DNA from: Candidatus Bathyarchaeum tardum
GTDB lineage: Archaea; Thermoproteota; Bathyarchaeia; Bathyarchaeales; Bathyarchaeaceae
Assembly (NCBI GenBank): GCA_029762755.1
Contig: JARVGH010000001.1
Coordinates: 434,001 to 498,000, forward strand
Direction: 5' to 3'
Length of the DNA stretch: 64,000 nucleotides
The notes under the pieces are model-generated. The model saw nothing but the letters and a program-made list of their open reading frames with translations. It made no database searches and was not told the DNA's origin. Made by a program: the position numbers and the translations under genes. Positions 6,759 through 16,202 of this stretch are shown piece by piece (the first letter of the stretch is position 1; each line of letters opens with the position of its first letter).

Positions 6759-8693
6759 CTATTTGTTTTTGATGTAAGCGAGCATTCCACCTGCTAGAAT
6801 AATGCTGCGTTGTCTTTGAGAAAGAAGGTAATTTACTTGGATCTCTTGATTTTTTGTTAGATTCTTTACCGTCAACGGCTTGTTTTGGCTAATGGCTTCT
6901 CGTATGTTTTCGATTTTGATTTGGTCCCCTTGGTTAATTTGGTCGTAATCTGTTTCTGTTTGAAAAGTCAAGGGCACAATCCCAAAATTAATCAAATTAG
7001 CAGAATGAATTCTCTCAAAGGATTTTGCAATTACAACTTTTACCCCTAAAAACATTGGACAAAGCGCTGCATGCTCCCGGGAACTGCCTTGACCGTAACT
7101 TAATCCACCTATTATGATGTTGTTTTTTCCCGAGTCCCTGATTTGGGCGGCTCGTTGGGGGAAGGTTTCGTCCACGATTTCAAAGACAAACTCGGAATAT
7201 TTCGGAACATTAGAACGGTACTTCATTTTGGCGCCTGCAGGAATAATATGGTCGGTAGTGATTTTGTCCCCAACTTTTATGGTAACAACACCTAAAACAT
7301 CGTAAGCTAAGGGCTTGTTATCGGGCAACTCCACAATGTTTGGACCCCGATAAATCTCAACCTCTTCAGGACATTTTGAAGGCACAACTATCATGCTATC
7401 ATCAATGTAGAATTTTTCAGGCATAGCAACTTTCGGATAATCCATGCCTAACTCTCGTGGATCCGTAAAACATCCTGTACTCACTGCTGCTGCAGCTGTT
7501 TCAGGGCTGGTCAAATAAACATCAGCAGATTTGGTTCCTGAACGCCCAAAAAAGTTACGATTAGAAGTTCGAATCGACACTGCATTCGTTTGAGGAGATT
7601 GACTGTTTCCGATACAAAAACCACAAACTGGCTCAGTAATCCGTGCGCCTGCAGCCAACAAATCTGATAACGCACCATCCCGGGTAAGGTTTTCTAGAAC
7701 CTGTTTTGAGCCCGGAGAAATCACAAAACTAACTGAAGGATGAACCTTTTTGCCTTTCAGTATCTTGGAAACCGTCATCAAATCCTTATATGAAGAATTC
7801 GTGCAGCTGCCAATACAAACCTGATTTACCGCAGTTCCCTCTAGCTCTTTCACGGTTTTGATATTACCTGGACTGTGAGGAAATGCAGCCAAAGGAACAA
7901 TCTTGCTCAGGTCAATATCCACAACTTTGTCGTAGGTTGCATCGGAGTCGGCTTTGACTTCTGTCCAGTCTTGTTCTCGTCCTTGGGCTTTCAAAAACTG
8001 TCGGGTGACTTCGTCAGACGGAAACACCGATGTAGTTACTCCACATTCGGCTCCCATGTTAGTTATGGTTGCCCGTTCGGGAACAGACAAACTTTTCACC
8101 CCTTCGCCGCCGTACTCAAAGACAGTGCCAACGTTGCCTTTGGTGCTAAAAATTTCCAAAACTTTCAGGATAACATCTTTTGCTGAAACCCAGGGCTGCA
8201 GTTTTCCTTTCAGATTGATTTTTGTAACCTTTGGGCACATAAGATAAAACGGCTCTCCAGCCATGGCTGCAGCAACATCTAAACCTCCGGCTCCGATGGC
8301 GATCATTCCAATTCCACCACCTGTTGGGGTGTGACTATCAGAACCCAGCAAAGTTTTGTAGGGTTTACCAAAACGTTCCAGATGAACTTGGTGACAGATT
8401 CCGTTTCCTACTCGGGATAAATAAATTCCATATTTTGCAGCAATGGACTGCAAGTAACGGTGGTCGTCAGCGTTTTCAAACCCAATTTGTATGGTGTTAT
8501 GGTCGATGTAACTCACAGAAAGTGCAGTTTCTACTCTGGGCTTTTCCATGGCTTCAAACTGCAAATATGCCATAGTTCCTGTAGCATCCTGGGTTAAAGT
8601 TTGGTCAATTTTGATGGCAATTTCTGTTCCTGCTTCAAATTTGCCTTCTACAATGTGTTTTTCCAGTATCTTTTGAGTTACACTTTTTCCCAT
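6759..8693 (-). CDS. acn: Aconitate hydratase
   Basis: The 644-residue enzyme interconverts citrate and isocitrate through a 4Fe-4S cluster. Cluster cysteines are visible at C297 (CIGSCTNSS), C357 and C360 (VCGFCIGN). Substrate motifs SDSHTPTGGGIGM (118-130) and, in the swivel domain, GLSYGQGSSREHA are intact. Length and domain order fit the single-chain aconitase of the Aquifex/archaeal type (about 640-660 residues) rather than the longer AcnA. I chose ATG 8693, preceded by AGGAGA; the longer open frame to 8831 overlaps the GH3 gene and has no family similarity. It lies 67 bases downstream of the GH3-like gene in the same direction, so they may form an operon. Confidence 0.93.
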   Translation of the reverse strand: MGKSVTQKILEKHIVEGKFEAGTEIAIKIDQTLTQDATGTMAYLQFEAMEKPRVETALSVSYIDHNTIQIGFENADDHRYLQSIAAKYGIYLSRVGNGICHQVHLERFGKPYKTLLGSDSHTPTGGGIGMIAIGAGGLDVAAAMAGEPFYLMCPKVTKINLKGKLQPWVSAKDVILKVLEIFSTKGNVGTVFEYGGEGVKSLSVPERATITNMGAECGVTTSVFPSDEVTRQFLKAQGREQDWTEVKADSDATYDKVVDIDLSKIVPLAAFPHSPGNIKTVKELEGTAVNQVCIGSCTNSSYKDLMTVSKILKGKKVHPSVSFVISPGSKQVLENLTRDGALSDLLAAGARITEPVCGFCIGNSQSPQTNAVSIRTSNRNFFGRSGTKSADVYLTSPETAAAAVSTGCFTDPRELGMDYPKVAMPEKFYIDDSMIVVPSKCPEEVEIYRGPNIVELPDNKPLAYDVLGVVTIKVGDKITTDHIIPAGAKMKYRSNVPKYSEFVFEIVDETFPQRAAQIRDSGKNNIIIGGLSYGQGSSREHAALCPMFLGVKVVIAKSFERIHSANLINFGIVPLTFQTETDYDQINQGDQIKIENIREAISQNKPLTVKNLTKNQEIQVNYLLSQRQRSIILAGGMLAYIKNK

Positions 8694-8760
8694 ATTCGAT
8701 TTCTCCTGCAAGCATTTTTGATTCCCGTAGGCATAAAAAAGCCTTCTGTTTCTCGTGCAG

Positions 8761-9885
8761 TTAGGTGAGCCAACCAAAAAACAGCCGATACAACATGTGC
8801 TCCAGTAAAACCATGGGTTTTGCTCGCCCAATTACCCGAAAATAGTTTTTCCCCATGGCTTCAACCAAGTCACCAATGTCATAACGGGGAAACAAACACG
8901 AAGAAATAATCAATCGACCCCATTCACCCCGTTTTAGTTCATGAAGCATCTTGGTTCCCTTGCTTGTTTGGACTTCAAAATAGTAAGCATCATAGTTAGG
9001 AGAAACATACGGCAAATCATCCAACTGTTGCATAAAAGCGCCCTCGGTGGCGCTGTACATTTCAACAATAGGAACATCGCCGAATAGTTTTCTGAGAATT
9101 GGGCCATACTTGAACTGAATTTTTCTCACGCTGGTGCACACTAGGACCTTGAAGTTCCACAAATCTTTGGGATTTTTTGCATGTTTTCGTTTAACATATT
9201 GTGCAAACGACAAAATAACCGGCGTAACTCCAATGGCTGCTACTACCTGTTGATTTAAGGCACGCTGATAGACAAGTTCAAACCTTTTTTCCCAGTCTGG
9301 GCGGGTGATTCCTGAACCCAAAGCGTCAATTTCTTCTTGTCGGGGCAAAAGGCTAACCTGATTCAGCATGGGATTCAGTTTCGCGTAGGTTCCCGAACTG
9401 TAACCGTACGTGATTTTTCGTCCCTTGGAATCAAGGGTAGTTACCGTAGACGGAAAATTCATGTTCAATATCTTTCCATCTAAAACTTCCATGCTGTTTT
9501 TTCTCAGGGCATAGTTAGTTATGGCTCGGGCACCACAAGAAAAAATTTGTTCAATATGCGATTTGGTAACTGGAATAACCTTAGACTTACCTGTAGAGCC
9601 CCTGGTCATTACCCAACACAGGGGCGGTTCAGGCAGTATCGCGGAGTAGTTTCCGTTTTTTACTTCTTCAAAATACGGTCCAAGCCCCGAATAATTGATG
9701 GTTGGAAACTTGGCACGAAATTCAATTCCATCTTTGATTTCAGCTGCAGAATGGTTTTTTCCATAATCTGTTTTGGCGTAGCCTTCAAGCAATTTTTTTA
9801 AAATTTGGTTTTGTGCCTGTGCTGGATCTTTTAGTGCTTCGTGCCATGGACTAACGATATAATTTAGAATGTCTACGCCACTCAT
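8761..9885 (-). CDS. GH3 family acyl-adenylate amidosynthetase-like protein
   Basis: The protein (374 residues from ATG 9885; a start at 9933 would add 16) belongs to the GH3 auxin-responsive family of adenylate-forming enzymes, which in plants join acyl acids to amino acids. Visible motifs are the ATP loop MTRGSTGKSKVIPVT, the YSATEGAF motif and the RYDIGDLVEA motif. The archaeal substrate is unknown. The chain ends soon after FRVIGRAKPM, so the C-terminal subdomain is shorter than in the roughly 600-residue plant enzymes. I recall short archaeal homologues of similar size, so this need not be a truncation. It precedes aconitase, which suggests a link to a carboxylic acid, but that is speculation. 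Confidence 0.85.
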   Translation of the reverse strand: MSGVDILNYIVSPWHEALKDPAQAQNQILKKLLEGYAKTDYGKNHSAAEIKDGIEFRAKFPTINYSGLGPYFEEVKNGNYSAILPEPPLCWVMTRGSTGKSKVIPVTKSHIEQIFSCGARAITNYALRKNSMEVLDGKILNMNFPSTVTTLDSKGRKITYGYSSGTYAKLNPMLNQVSLLPRQEEIDALGSGITRPDWEKRFELVYQRALNQQVVAAIGVTPVILSFAQYVKRKHAKNPKDLWNFKVLVCTSVRKIQFKYGPILRKLFGDVPIVEMYSATEGAFMQQLDDLPYVSPNYDAYYFEVQTSKGTKMLHELKRGEWGRLIISSCLFPRYDIGDLVEAMGKNYFRVIGRAKPMVLLEHMLYRLFFGWLT

Positions 9886-9943
9886 TGTTGTTTCATCCCG
9901 AAAGCTGACTACAAATATTGTTGACAGGAGCACTATGTCAGTT

Positions 9944-10330
9944 TTAGGGTTTGGGGTTTCGTTGTTTTGCTCTCATTGCACCTGTTAGCACACCGATTAT
10001 GATTAATGCCCCGATTATGATCAGAACAAAAGGAAAAATTGACCGAAACTCAATGATGCCTGACACTGAAAGATAAAACATTAACCCAACTAATATTAGG
10101 ATAACTCCCCCCATGAAAGGGCCGAAAACGCCGAACTGTTGTTTTTCGTACTTTTCGTTTCCGCTTTTTTCATTTTTTTCTTGTTTTTCGTTCTTTTCTG
10201 CTTTCTCGTTTCTGCGATATTCTGGAGGTCTAGGCGGAGTTGGACCCGTATTCTTTAATGCAGTCCCGCATTTTGGGCAAAAAGAATTCTCTTCTTTAAC
10301 TTCTGAGCCACACTTTGGGCAATATGGCAT
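9944..10330 (-). CDS. Zinc-ribbon membrane protein
   Basis: The 128-residue protein begins with a double-CxxC zinc ribbon (CPKCG at 4-8, CPKCG at 18-22). A Lys/Glu/Asn-rich low-complexity linker follows (about 40-65; repeats of EKNEKQ), then two hydrophobic segments (about 68-88 and 95-115) in a short C-terminal membrane domain. This zinc-ribbon plus membrane layout is common in archaea and usually has no assigned function. It is upstream of the GH3 gene by 58 bases in the same direction. The start ATG 10330 follows GGTGAAA. A related zinc ribbon fused to an RDD domain is at 10938-11525. Confidence 0.75.
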   Translation of the reverse strand: MPYCPKCGSEVKEENSFCPKCGTALKNTGPTPPRPPEYRRNEKAEKNEKQEKNEKSGNEKYEKQQFGVFGPFMGGVILILVGLMFYLSVSGIIEFRSIFPFVLIIIGALIIIGVLTGAMRAKQRNPKP

Positions 10331-10448
10331 CTTTTTTCACCTTTCACAATTCTTACAATTATTATCTCCCAGTTAGTATTTAAAATATACACCCCATGGC
10401 GAAATATTATAAGCACTTTGCAAACAAAATGTATTAGGGGCGAATTGT

Positions 10449-10928
10449 TTGAGTCACAATAAAAAGCCAATCGTCAATAGCATGGAAGGAATCTTTACTG
10501 CAGTTTCTTTTGGTTTTTTCATTCTTGTTTTGGGTATTTTATTTGTTTCTACACCTGATTTGTTTGGAAAAATAGTGGACTTTTTTGGAGATTTAGGACT
10601 AGATGAAATTTCTAATTCTGGCGTTTTTCTTCCTGCTCCAGAGAATCCACGGTCACATTTGGCTCTTTACATTGTTATGGGGTTAGTTAGCATCGTTGGG
10701 GTTGTGTTTCAGGCAATCATGCTGGTTTTACGGTTTGTTATATCTTCTTCGTGGGCTAAACGCTCAGAAACTCTGGGCAACTTTGTATACTGGATTGGAG
10801 TGGCTTTTCTTGTACAGTGGGTCCTTATAGATAACACCCAATGGTTTGTTTTCTGGTCTGGAATAATCATGGCTGCTGGAGTTTCGTTGATTGCTCGAGC
10901 AGGTGTTATGGTCTTTTCGAAGATGTAG
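10449..10928 (+). CDS. Hypothetical four-helix membrane protein
   Basis: The 159-residue protein has four likely membrane segments (about residues 14-34, 71-95, 113-130 and 134-155; for example SFGFFILVLGILFVS and ALYIVMGLVSIVGVVF). An extracytoplasmic or loop region of about 35 residues lies between the first two (DFFGDLGLDEISNSG). I recognise no family. It starts at TTG 10449 close to the divergent zinc-ribbon gene and converges with the RDD gene at 10938, leaving only nine bases between the two stops. Confidence 0.65.
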   Translation: MSHNKKPIVNSMEGIFTAVSFGFFILVLGILFVSTPDLFGKIVDFFGDLGLDEISNSGVFLPAPENPRSHLALYIVMGLVSIVGVVFQAIMLVLRFVISSSWAKRSETLGNFVYWIGVAFLVQWVLIDNTQWFVFWSGIIMAAGVSLIARAGVMVFSKM

Positions 10929-10937
10929 AACTTGAAC

Positions 10938-11525
10938 CTAAAACAGTGAATTAGTTACAGTTTCATATTTTGTTATGGTAGTGTTGGCTATTTCATCGGT
11001 GTATTTTTGGTTAAGGTCTGGCAAAGTTACTATGCCAATAATTACATCCAAAATCAGGAAGACTTCATGGATTTTGCTGATATTTCGGATCAAAGCTTTT
11101 TCTAAACTTATTTTTTGGTCTGCTCTGGTGACGACTTTTAGTCCAAGAAGACGTTTTCCGATAGTCGTGCCGTAGGTTGTTTCTACTACAACAAAATATG
11201 CAACAGCAAATATGCCCTTAGCGAAAGGAAAACTTACTAAATTAAAGTATCTGAAGGGATCTGCAATAAAAACTGGAAATGCAACAACTGCCATAATCAA
11301 TGCAACTGCAACACTAACTGCTAATATGTCAATAACATAAGCAACTATCCGCCGTATCCAGTGGTCTTGAAGTTTGCTATCTTCTTGGAAACGCTCAATA
11401 ACAGTTTCTACTTTTTTAGTTTCTGGCTTTGCTTCAGGTTTTGCTTGGACGTTTACTGGGGTTCCGCATTTTGTACAAAACTTTGCATCTTCTGGCAGTT
11501 CATTTCCACATTTTGAGCAGTACAT
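10938..11525 (-). CDS. Zinc-ribbon plus RDD-family membrane protein
   Basis: The chain from ATG 11525 (195 residues) begins with a zinc ribbon (MYCSKCGNELP, then KFCTKCGTPV), followed by a linker and an RDD domain. The RDD domain shows the expected charged residues within membrane segments: IRRIVAYVIDILAVS (first helix with R and D), ETTYGTTIGKRLLGLKVV and LEKALIRNISK. RDD proteins are small membrane proteins of mostly unknown role, sometimes linked to ion transport (family knowledge). A second RDD protein without zinc ribbon is at 53927-54439. GGTGATAC precedes the chosen start; GTG 11537 would add four residues. Confidence 0.8.
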   Translation of the reverse strand: MYCSKCGNELPEDAKFCTKCGTPVNVQAKPEAKPETKKVETVIERFQEDSKLQDHWIRRIVAYVIDILAVSVAVALIMAVVAFPVFIADPFRYFNLVSFPFAKGIFAVAYFVVVETTYGTTIGKRLLGLKVVTRADQKISLEKALIRNISKIHEVFLILDVIIGIVTLPDLNQKYTDEIANTTITKYETVTNSLF

Positions 11526-11650
11526 TTCAAGTATCACCGTTTTAGACTAAAGTCGCGTTATCTGTTTATTAATTATTTGCAGCAACTGCCCCGAATATTT
11601 AAGCAAACAACTGTTAACTACAAAATCAGTAAAACTTGTCATGGGATGTT

Positions 11651-13750
11651 TTAGCCACATTTTCTGCAACTACCTTTGTATTCTGAATCCACGTTAACTT
11701 GCTTTGCCCCAAATTCTTTGGTTAGTTGAGGACCAACATATAGCACCTGTTCACTTTTGCTTCCATACCTGTAAACTGTGGTTCCTTTGCATTTCAACTT
11801 GTAAGCCAACAAATACACTTGTTTCACATCATCCACGGTAGCGTTGTTTGGAAGATTCACTGTCTTGGAAACTGCGTTATCTACATACTTCTGAAACGCA
11901 GCCTGCATCTTCACATGCCAAGATGGTTTAATATCCAACGAGGTAACAAAGACTCTTCGTAACTTTTCGGGAACTTCTTTCAAGCCTTGCACTGAACCAG
12001 TTTTCGCAACTTCAAGCATCAAACTTCGGCTGTAAAAACCAGATTCCTTAACCAACTCCTCAAAAGTTGGTTGAACTTCTAGCAATTTTGAGCCATCCAT
12101 AACGTTTCGAACAAAAGCAATAGCAAAAATTGGTTCTATTCCTCCTGAACAACCTGCAATTATGCTTATACTCCCTGTAGGAGCAACAGTAGTAACCGTG
12201 GCGTTACGTATTGTTTTGAAGCCCCTTTCTTGCCAGATGCTTCCTTTGAAGTTAGGAAAAGAACCCCGAACAGCTCCAATATTAACTGACTGGTTTACCG
12301 CTTCGTCTCTGACGAACTTCATTACTTGTTCTGCTAGCTCTAAAGCTTCTTTAGAATCGTACGGAATCCCTAGTTTAATGAGCATGTCTGCAAAACCCAT
12401 TATGCCCAAACCGATTTTGCGGTTTGTCCGAGTAACTTCTCCAATTTTTGTCACTGGATACTTGTTAACGTCAATTACATTATCCAAAAAATGAACTCCA
12501 ATTCTTACAACTCTTCTAAGGTTCTCCCAGTCTACCTGGTTGTCTTTAACCATCTTTGCCAAATTAACCGAACCCAAATTGCAAGACTCATAAGGCAACA
12601 GGGGCTGTTCCCCACAGGGATTTGTGCTCATAATCCGTCCAACTTTAGGCGTTGGATTATGCCTGTTCACTTCATCAATAAACACCAGTCCGGGATCTCC
12701 GGTTCGCCAAGCGTTAGATGCTATCCGATCAAAAACATGAAGTGCCCGCAGTTTTGTTTCAGTTTTTCCGTTCCGTGGATTAATCAGATCGTATTCGATG
12801 TCCTTTTCTACTGCTTCCATGAACTCGTCATTAACTGCAACTGAAATGTTAAAATTCGTTAAGATACCTTCCCTGGCTTTAGCTTCAATAAACTGCAAAA
12901 TATCCGGATGAGTAACATCCAGTATTGCCATGTTTGCCCCTCGTCTTCTTCCCCCTTGCTTAATCACATTTGTAGCAGCATCATAAATGGTCATAAACGA
13001 AACAGGACCTGAAGCGATGCCTTTAGTAGAACCTACAATATCCCCTGCAGGTCGCAGTTTAGAAAAAGAAAAACCTGTTCCGCCCCCTGATTGATGGATA
13101 ATCGCCATATGTTTTAGGGAGGTAAAAATTCCTTCGATGGAATCTTCAACTGGCAAAACAAAGCAAGCAGACAACTGACCCAATACAGTTCCCGCATTCA
13201 TTAACGTCGGTGAATTCGGCAAAAACTCACAGTTGACCATGACCTGATAAAACGTTTCTTCATTTTGTTTCACGTCAGCGTTTTCGTCATAAATTTGGTC
13301 GGCTTTGGCAACTGCTTTTGCTACTCTTCTAAACATTTCCCGGGGGGTTTCGATGACTTTGCCTTTTTGATCTTTCATTAGGTACCTGTTTTTTAGAACC
13401 TGAATAGCGTTAATTCCCAGCTTTAAATCGTCAACAACACCGTAAAACTCTTTATATTCCCGAATTTCTGCTCGCTTCTGACGATACAAAATGTACGCCT
13501 TTGCAACATCACAATACCCGTTCTTGATTAGAACCTCTTCAACTAAATCTTGAATGTTTTCAACACTGGGAACCTTTCCTTCAAACCCTTCGTTAAGCAA
13601 CTCAACAACATCATCTGCAAGTTTTTTTGCTAGTTGCTTGTCGCTCTTCTTGACCGAATTTAATGCCTTAAAAATCGCGTTGGTTATCTTGTTTTCATCA
13701 AAGCTAACTGTTCGACCGTCGCGTTTAGTAACCTCTGAAACTTTTCCCAA
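11651..13750 (-). CDS. nrdJ: Adenosylcobalamin-dependent (class II) ribonucleoside-diphosphate reductase
   Basis: The 699-residue enzyme makes deoxyribonucleotides using adenosylcobalamin to generate the thiyl radical. It has an N-terminal ATP-cone (TKRDGRTVSFDENKI, about 8-95), then the catalytic barrel with SACFVLPVEDS (first active-site Cys), HQSGGGTGFSFS, STNPCGEQPLLPY (radical Cys and Glu) and ATVTTVAPTGSIS. The C-terminus ends in CRKCG, a Cys pair for thiol exchange. The start is TTG 13750. No small radical subunit or activase is nearby, consistent with class II. It implies access to vitamin B12. It is monocistronic and divergent from the NYN gene. Confidence 0.93.
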   Translation of the reverse strand: MGKVSEVTKRDGRTVSFDENKITNAIFKALNSVKKSDKQLAKKLADDVVELLNEGFEGKVPSVENIQDLVEEVLIKNGYCDVAKAYILYRQKRAEIREYKEFYGVVDDLKLGINAIQVLKNRYLMKDQKGKVIETPREMFRRVAKAVAKADQIYDENADVKQNEETFYQVMVNCEFLPNSPTLMNAGTVLGQLSACFVLPVEDSIEGIFTSLKHMAIIHQSGGGTGFSFSKLRPAGDIVGSTKGIASGPVSFMTIYDAATNVIKQGGRRRGANMAILDVTHPDILQFIEAKAREGILTNFNISVAVNDEFMEAVEKDIEYDLINPRNGKTETKLRALHVFDRIASNAWRTGDPGLVFIDEVNRHNPTPKVGRIMSTNPCGEQPLLPYESCNLGSVNLAKMVKDNQVDWENLRRVVRIGVHFLDNVIDVNKYPVTKIGEVTRTNRKIGLGIMGFADMLIKLGIPYDSKEALELAEQVMKFVRDEAVNQSVNIGAVRGSFPNFKGSIWQERGFKTIRNATVTTVAPTGSISIIAGCSGGIEPIFAIAFVRNVMDGSKLLEVQPTFEELVKESGFYSRSLMLEVAKTGSVQGLKEVPEKLRRVFVTSLDIKPSWHVKMQAAFQKYVDNAVSKTVNLPNNATVDDVKQVYLLAYKLKCKGTTVYRYGSKSEQVLYVGPQLTKEFGAKQVNVDSEYKGSCRKCG

Positions 13751-13979
13751 AACAATGCCCTATTATTACATAGGTTCGCCGTTACTTTAACTTAATGAAT
13801 TAAATAAATGAGTTTTTTCATTTTACAGATATTAACATTAAAAATTTGGGAAAAAATAAAGTGAAAAACTAATTATTTAAAATTCAACGCCACCTGAAAA
13901 TAGTATTCAAATGGAGTAAATTTTAAATAGTTTTTCTTAACAGTTACTTCTTGTATTTATCCGCTGGCGTTCAACTTGG

Positions 13980-14597
13980 ATGTCAGACCACAACTCTTAT
14001 TTCCAATTTTTATTGTATTATAATTTCATGCCATTAGGAAGAGCTGTAATTCTAATAGATAACGGATATCTTTCTGCAATTCTTAGGGATGAATTTTCAT
14101 CGACTAGAATTGATTATTTGAAACTCTCAAACTCTATATGCACAAATTATCAACGTTTAAGAACTTATATTTATGATTGCATGCCTTATCAGAGCAATCC
14201 ACCTACTGAACAGCAAAAGAACCTTTTTTCGGGTAAACAAAAATTTTTTGATATGTTACGAAAATATCCCTCTTTCGAGTTACGGTTTGGGCGACAAAGA
14301 CCCCGTGGTAATGGTTTTGTACAAAAAGGTGTAGATGTACGGCTAAGTGTGGATATGGTCCGGTTAAGTGCCAAAGCCCAAGTGCATAAAATTTTCTTGA
14401 TAGCAGGAGATGGCGATTTTGTACCTGCAGTACAAACAGCCAAAGATGAAGGTGCATCAGTTAAATTGTTCCATTCCGGAAGTTTTGTACACCTTCCAAA
14501 TGGAAAAAAACAACCAAAATATAGTAACGAACTATGGCAAATTTGTGATGAAAGAGAAGTCATAAATCGACAGTTGATCAACCAATGGAAATTTTGA
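13980..14597 (+). CDS. NYN domain (PIN-like) putative ribonuclease
   Basis: The 205-residue protein carries an NYN/LabA-type PIN-like domain: AVILIDNGYL (first acidic residue, about 23-32), DVRLSVDMVRLS (second acidic cluster) and LIAGDGDFVPAV (third acidic pair), ending in a C-terminal region with HSGSFVHLPNGKK. These acidic residues bind the metal in PIN-fold nucleases (family knowledge). The RNA target is unknown. ATG 13980 is used here, but an internal ATG 16 codons later (MPLGRAV) also fits the family start. It is flanked upstream by the divergent nrdJ and downstream by a terminator hairpin at 14682-14700. Confidence 0.82.
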   Translation: MSDHNSYFQFLLYYNFMPLGRAVILIDNGYLSAILRDEFSSTRIDYLKLSNSICTNYQRLRTYIYDCMPYQSNPPTEQQKNLFSGKQKFFDMLRKYPSFELRFGRQRPRGNGFVQKGVDVRLSVDMVRLSAKAQVHKIFLIAGDGDFVPAVQTAKDEGASVKLFHSGSFVHLPNGKKQPKYSNELWQICDEREVINRQLINQWKF

Positions 14598-14681
14598 CAA
14601 ATCTATAAAGAATTTTTATTCATTCTAGAAGATTCAGGTAATCAAAAATTAGCCCGCAGTCATTTTTTCTAATAAAAAGAG

Positions 14682-14700
14682 AAAGGGAAAAAATCCCTTT
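14682..14700. terminator. Bidirectional intrinsic terminator
   Basis: AAAGGGA (14682-14688), loop AAAAA, TCCCTTT (14694-14700), followed by more T on the plus strand and CTCTTTTT on the minus strand. It lies between converging genes ending at 14597 (+) and 14713 (-). Confidence 0.65.
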
Positions 14701-14712
14701 TTTGTTGTTTGT

Positions 14713-16104
14713 TTATTCGATATTGCATAGTTCGTTGTTGAGCCATGGATAGAGAGCTTTGAGTTTTTTCATGGCTGCGTTGACTTTTGCTTGTGGGTAC
14801 TCATAGGGTAGCATGTTGCCGTGGTTGTAGTCGTCGTAAGCTTTCATGTCAAAGTGTCCGTGACCGCACAATAGGAACACTATGGTTTTTTCTTCGCCTG
14901 TTTCTTTGCATTTGAGGGCTTCATCGATTGCGCCTTTGATTGCGTGGGATGGTTCTGGAGCAGGAATGATTCCTTCTGTTTTTGCGAACAGACTTGCTGC
15001 ATCAAAAGCTTGCAGTTGGTTGTATGCACGGGACGATACTTCTCCTTCTTCTTTCATCAAACTGACGGTTGGTGCCATTCCGTGGTAACGGAGTCCACCT
15101 GCGTGAATTGGTGCAGGAATGAAAGTGTGACCAACTGTGTGCATTTTAACCAAAGGAATGATTTTTGCGGTGTCGCCGTGGTCGTATGTGTAGTATCCTC
15201 TTGTTACTTTAGGACATGCAGCAGATTCAACTGCGATGAATTCTGTTTGTTTGGGGGCTTTGCCTTTGACTTTGTCGTAGTAGAATGGCCAATAGATTCC
15301 GGAGAAGCTGCTTCCGCCGCCGATGCATCCGATAATTTGGTCGGGGTAGTCGTCTACCATTGCTAACTGTTTTTGGGTTTCCAGACCAATGACCGTCTGG
15401 TGCAACAAAACGTGATTTACAACGCTACCGATAGTGTATTTGACGTTATCTGTTGTCAAGGCTTCTTCTACTGCTTCGCTGATGGCGATTCCAAGGCTGC
15501 CTGTGCTGTCTGGGTCAGCTTCTAGAACTGCTCGACCGGCTTTTGTTCGGTTAGTTGGGCTGGGGAAAACTTCTGCGCCCCAGGTTTCAATCATGCTTTT
15601 TCGGTAAGGTTTTTGGTGATAGCTTGCGCTTACCATGTAAACTGTAGCTTTCACGCCAAAATATTGGGCACTAAAGGATAATGCAGAGCCCCATTGTCCG
15701 GCACCTGTTTCTGTTGTTACGCGTTCTAGGCCATCTTTTACTGCGTAATATGCTTGGGCAACAGCAGTGTTTGTTTTGTGGCTGCCTGAAGGACTAACTC
15801 CTTCATATTTGTAGTAAATTTTAGCTGGAGTTTTCAACGCTTTTTCTAAACCAGTTGCCCTGAACAAGGGGCTGGGTCTCCAGATGCGGAGAGCTTCTCG
15901 CACTGGTTCTGGAATATCGATCCAGCGTTCGGTGCTGTATTCTTGTTTGAGGCATTCACTTGGGAACAGGGGAGGAGGCAGTTTAACTGGCTCTCGGGTT
16001 CCGGGGTGAATCATTGGGGGCAATTCTTTGGGAAGATCGGGCAAAATGTTGTACCATTGTTTTGGCATTTCATTTTCGTCTAGCAAAATTTTTTTCGCTG
16101 TCAT
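14713..16104 (-). CDS. trpB2: Tryptophan synthase beta chain, TrpB2 type
   Basis: The 463-residue PLP enzyme matches the long TrpB2 form found in many archaea, with PLP lysine K110 in [11 protein letters not shown] and the phosphate-binding glycine loop [10 protein letters not shown]. It has extra N-terminal residues compared with TrpB1 (about 400). TrpB2 can condense indole and serine, and often acts without a TrpA partner (family knowledge). No trpA or other trp gene is in the window. It starts at ATG 16104 and is divergent from a wHTH-ACT regulator 98 bases away, which may regulate it. A terminator hairpin follows at 14682-14700. Confidence 0.93.
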   Translation of the reverse strand: MTAKKILLDENEMPKQWYNILPDLPKELPPMIHPGTREPVKLPPPLFPSECLKQEYSTERWIDIPEPVREALRIWRPSPLFRATGLEKALKTPAKIYYKYEGVSPSGSHKTNTAVAQAYYAVKDGLERVTTETGAGQWGSALSFSAQYFGVKATVYMVSASYHQKPYRKSMIETWGAEVFPSPTNRTKAGRAVLEADPDSTGSLGIAISEAVEEALTTDNVKYTIGSVVNHVLLHQTVIGLETQKQLAMVDDYPDQIIGCIGGGSSFSGIYWPFYYDKVKGKAPKQTEFIAVESAACPKVTRGYYTYDHGDTAKIIPLVKMHTVGHTFIPAPIHAGGLRYHGMAPTVSLMKEEGEVSSRAYNQLQAFDAASLFAKTEGIIPAPEPSHAIKGAIDEALKCKETGEEKTIVFLLCGHGHFDMKAYDDYNHGNMLPYEYPQAKVNAAMKKLKALYPWLNNELCNIE

Positions 16105-16156
16105 GAATTTTCACTTCTTGAGTTTTGAAGAATTAACCTTTTTTACCCTGAAGTGT

Positions 16157-16164
16157 TTATATAA
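16157..16164 (+). promoter_or_regulatory. TATA box for the wHTH-ACT regulator
   Basis: TTTATATA at 16157-16164 lies about 30-40 bases before the possible starts TTG 16188, GTG 16194 and ATG 16203. This predicts a leaderless or very short-leader mRNA. Confidence 0.5.
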
Positions 16165-16202
16165 GCTTTACCGAACAACTGTATACTTTGGGTGTGATTC
16201 AA

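Noticed and set aside
6759-8831. Longer aconitase starting at 8831
   Set aside because: The 46 extra residues are unlike the family and overlap the GH3 coding region; ATG 8693 has a good AGGAGA.
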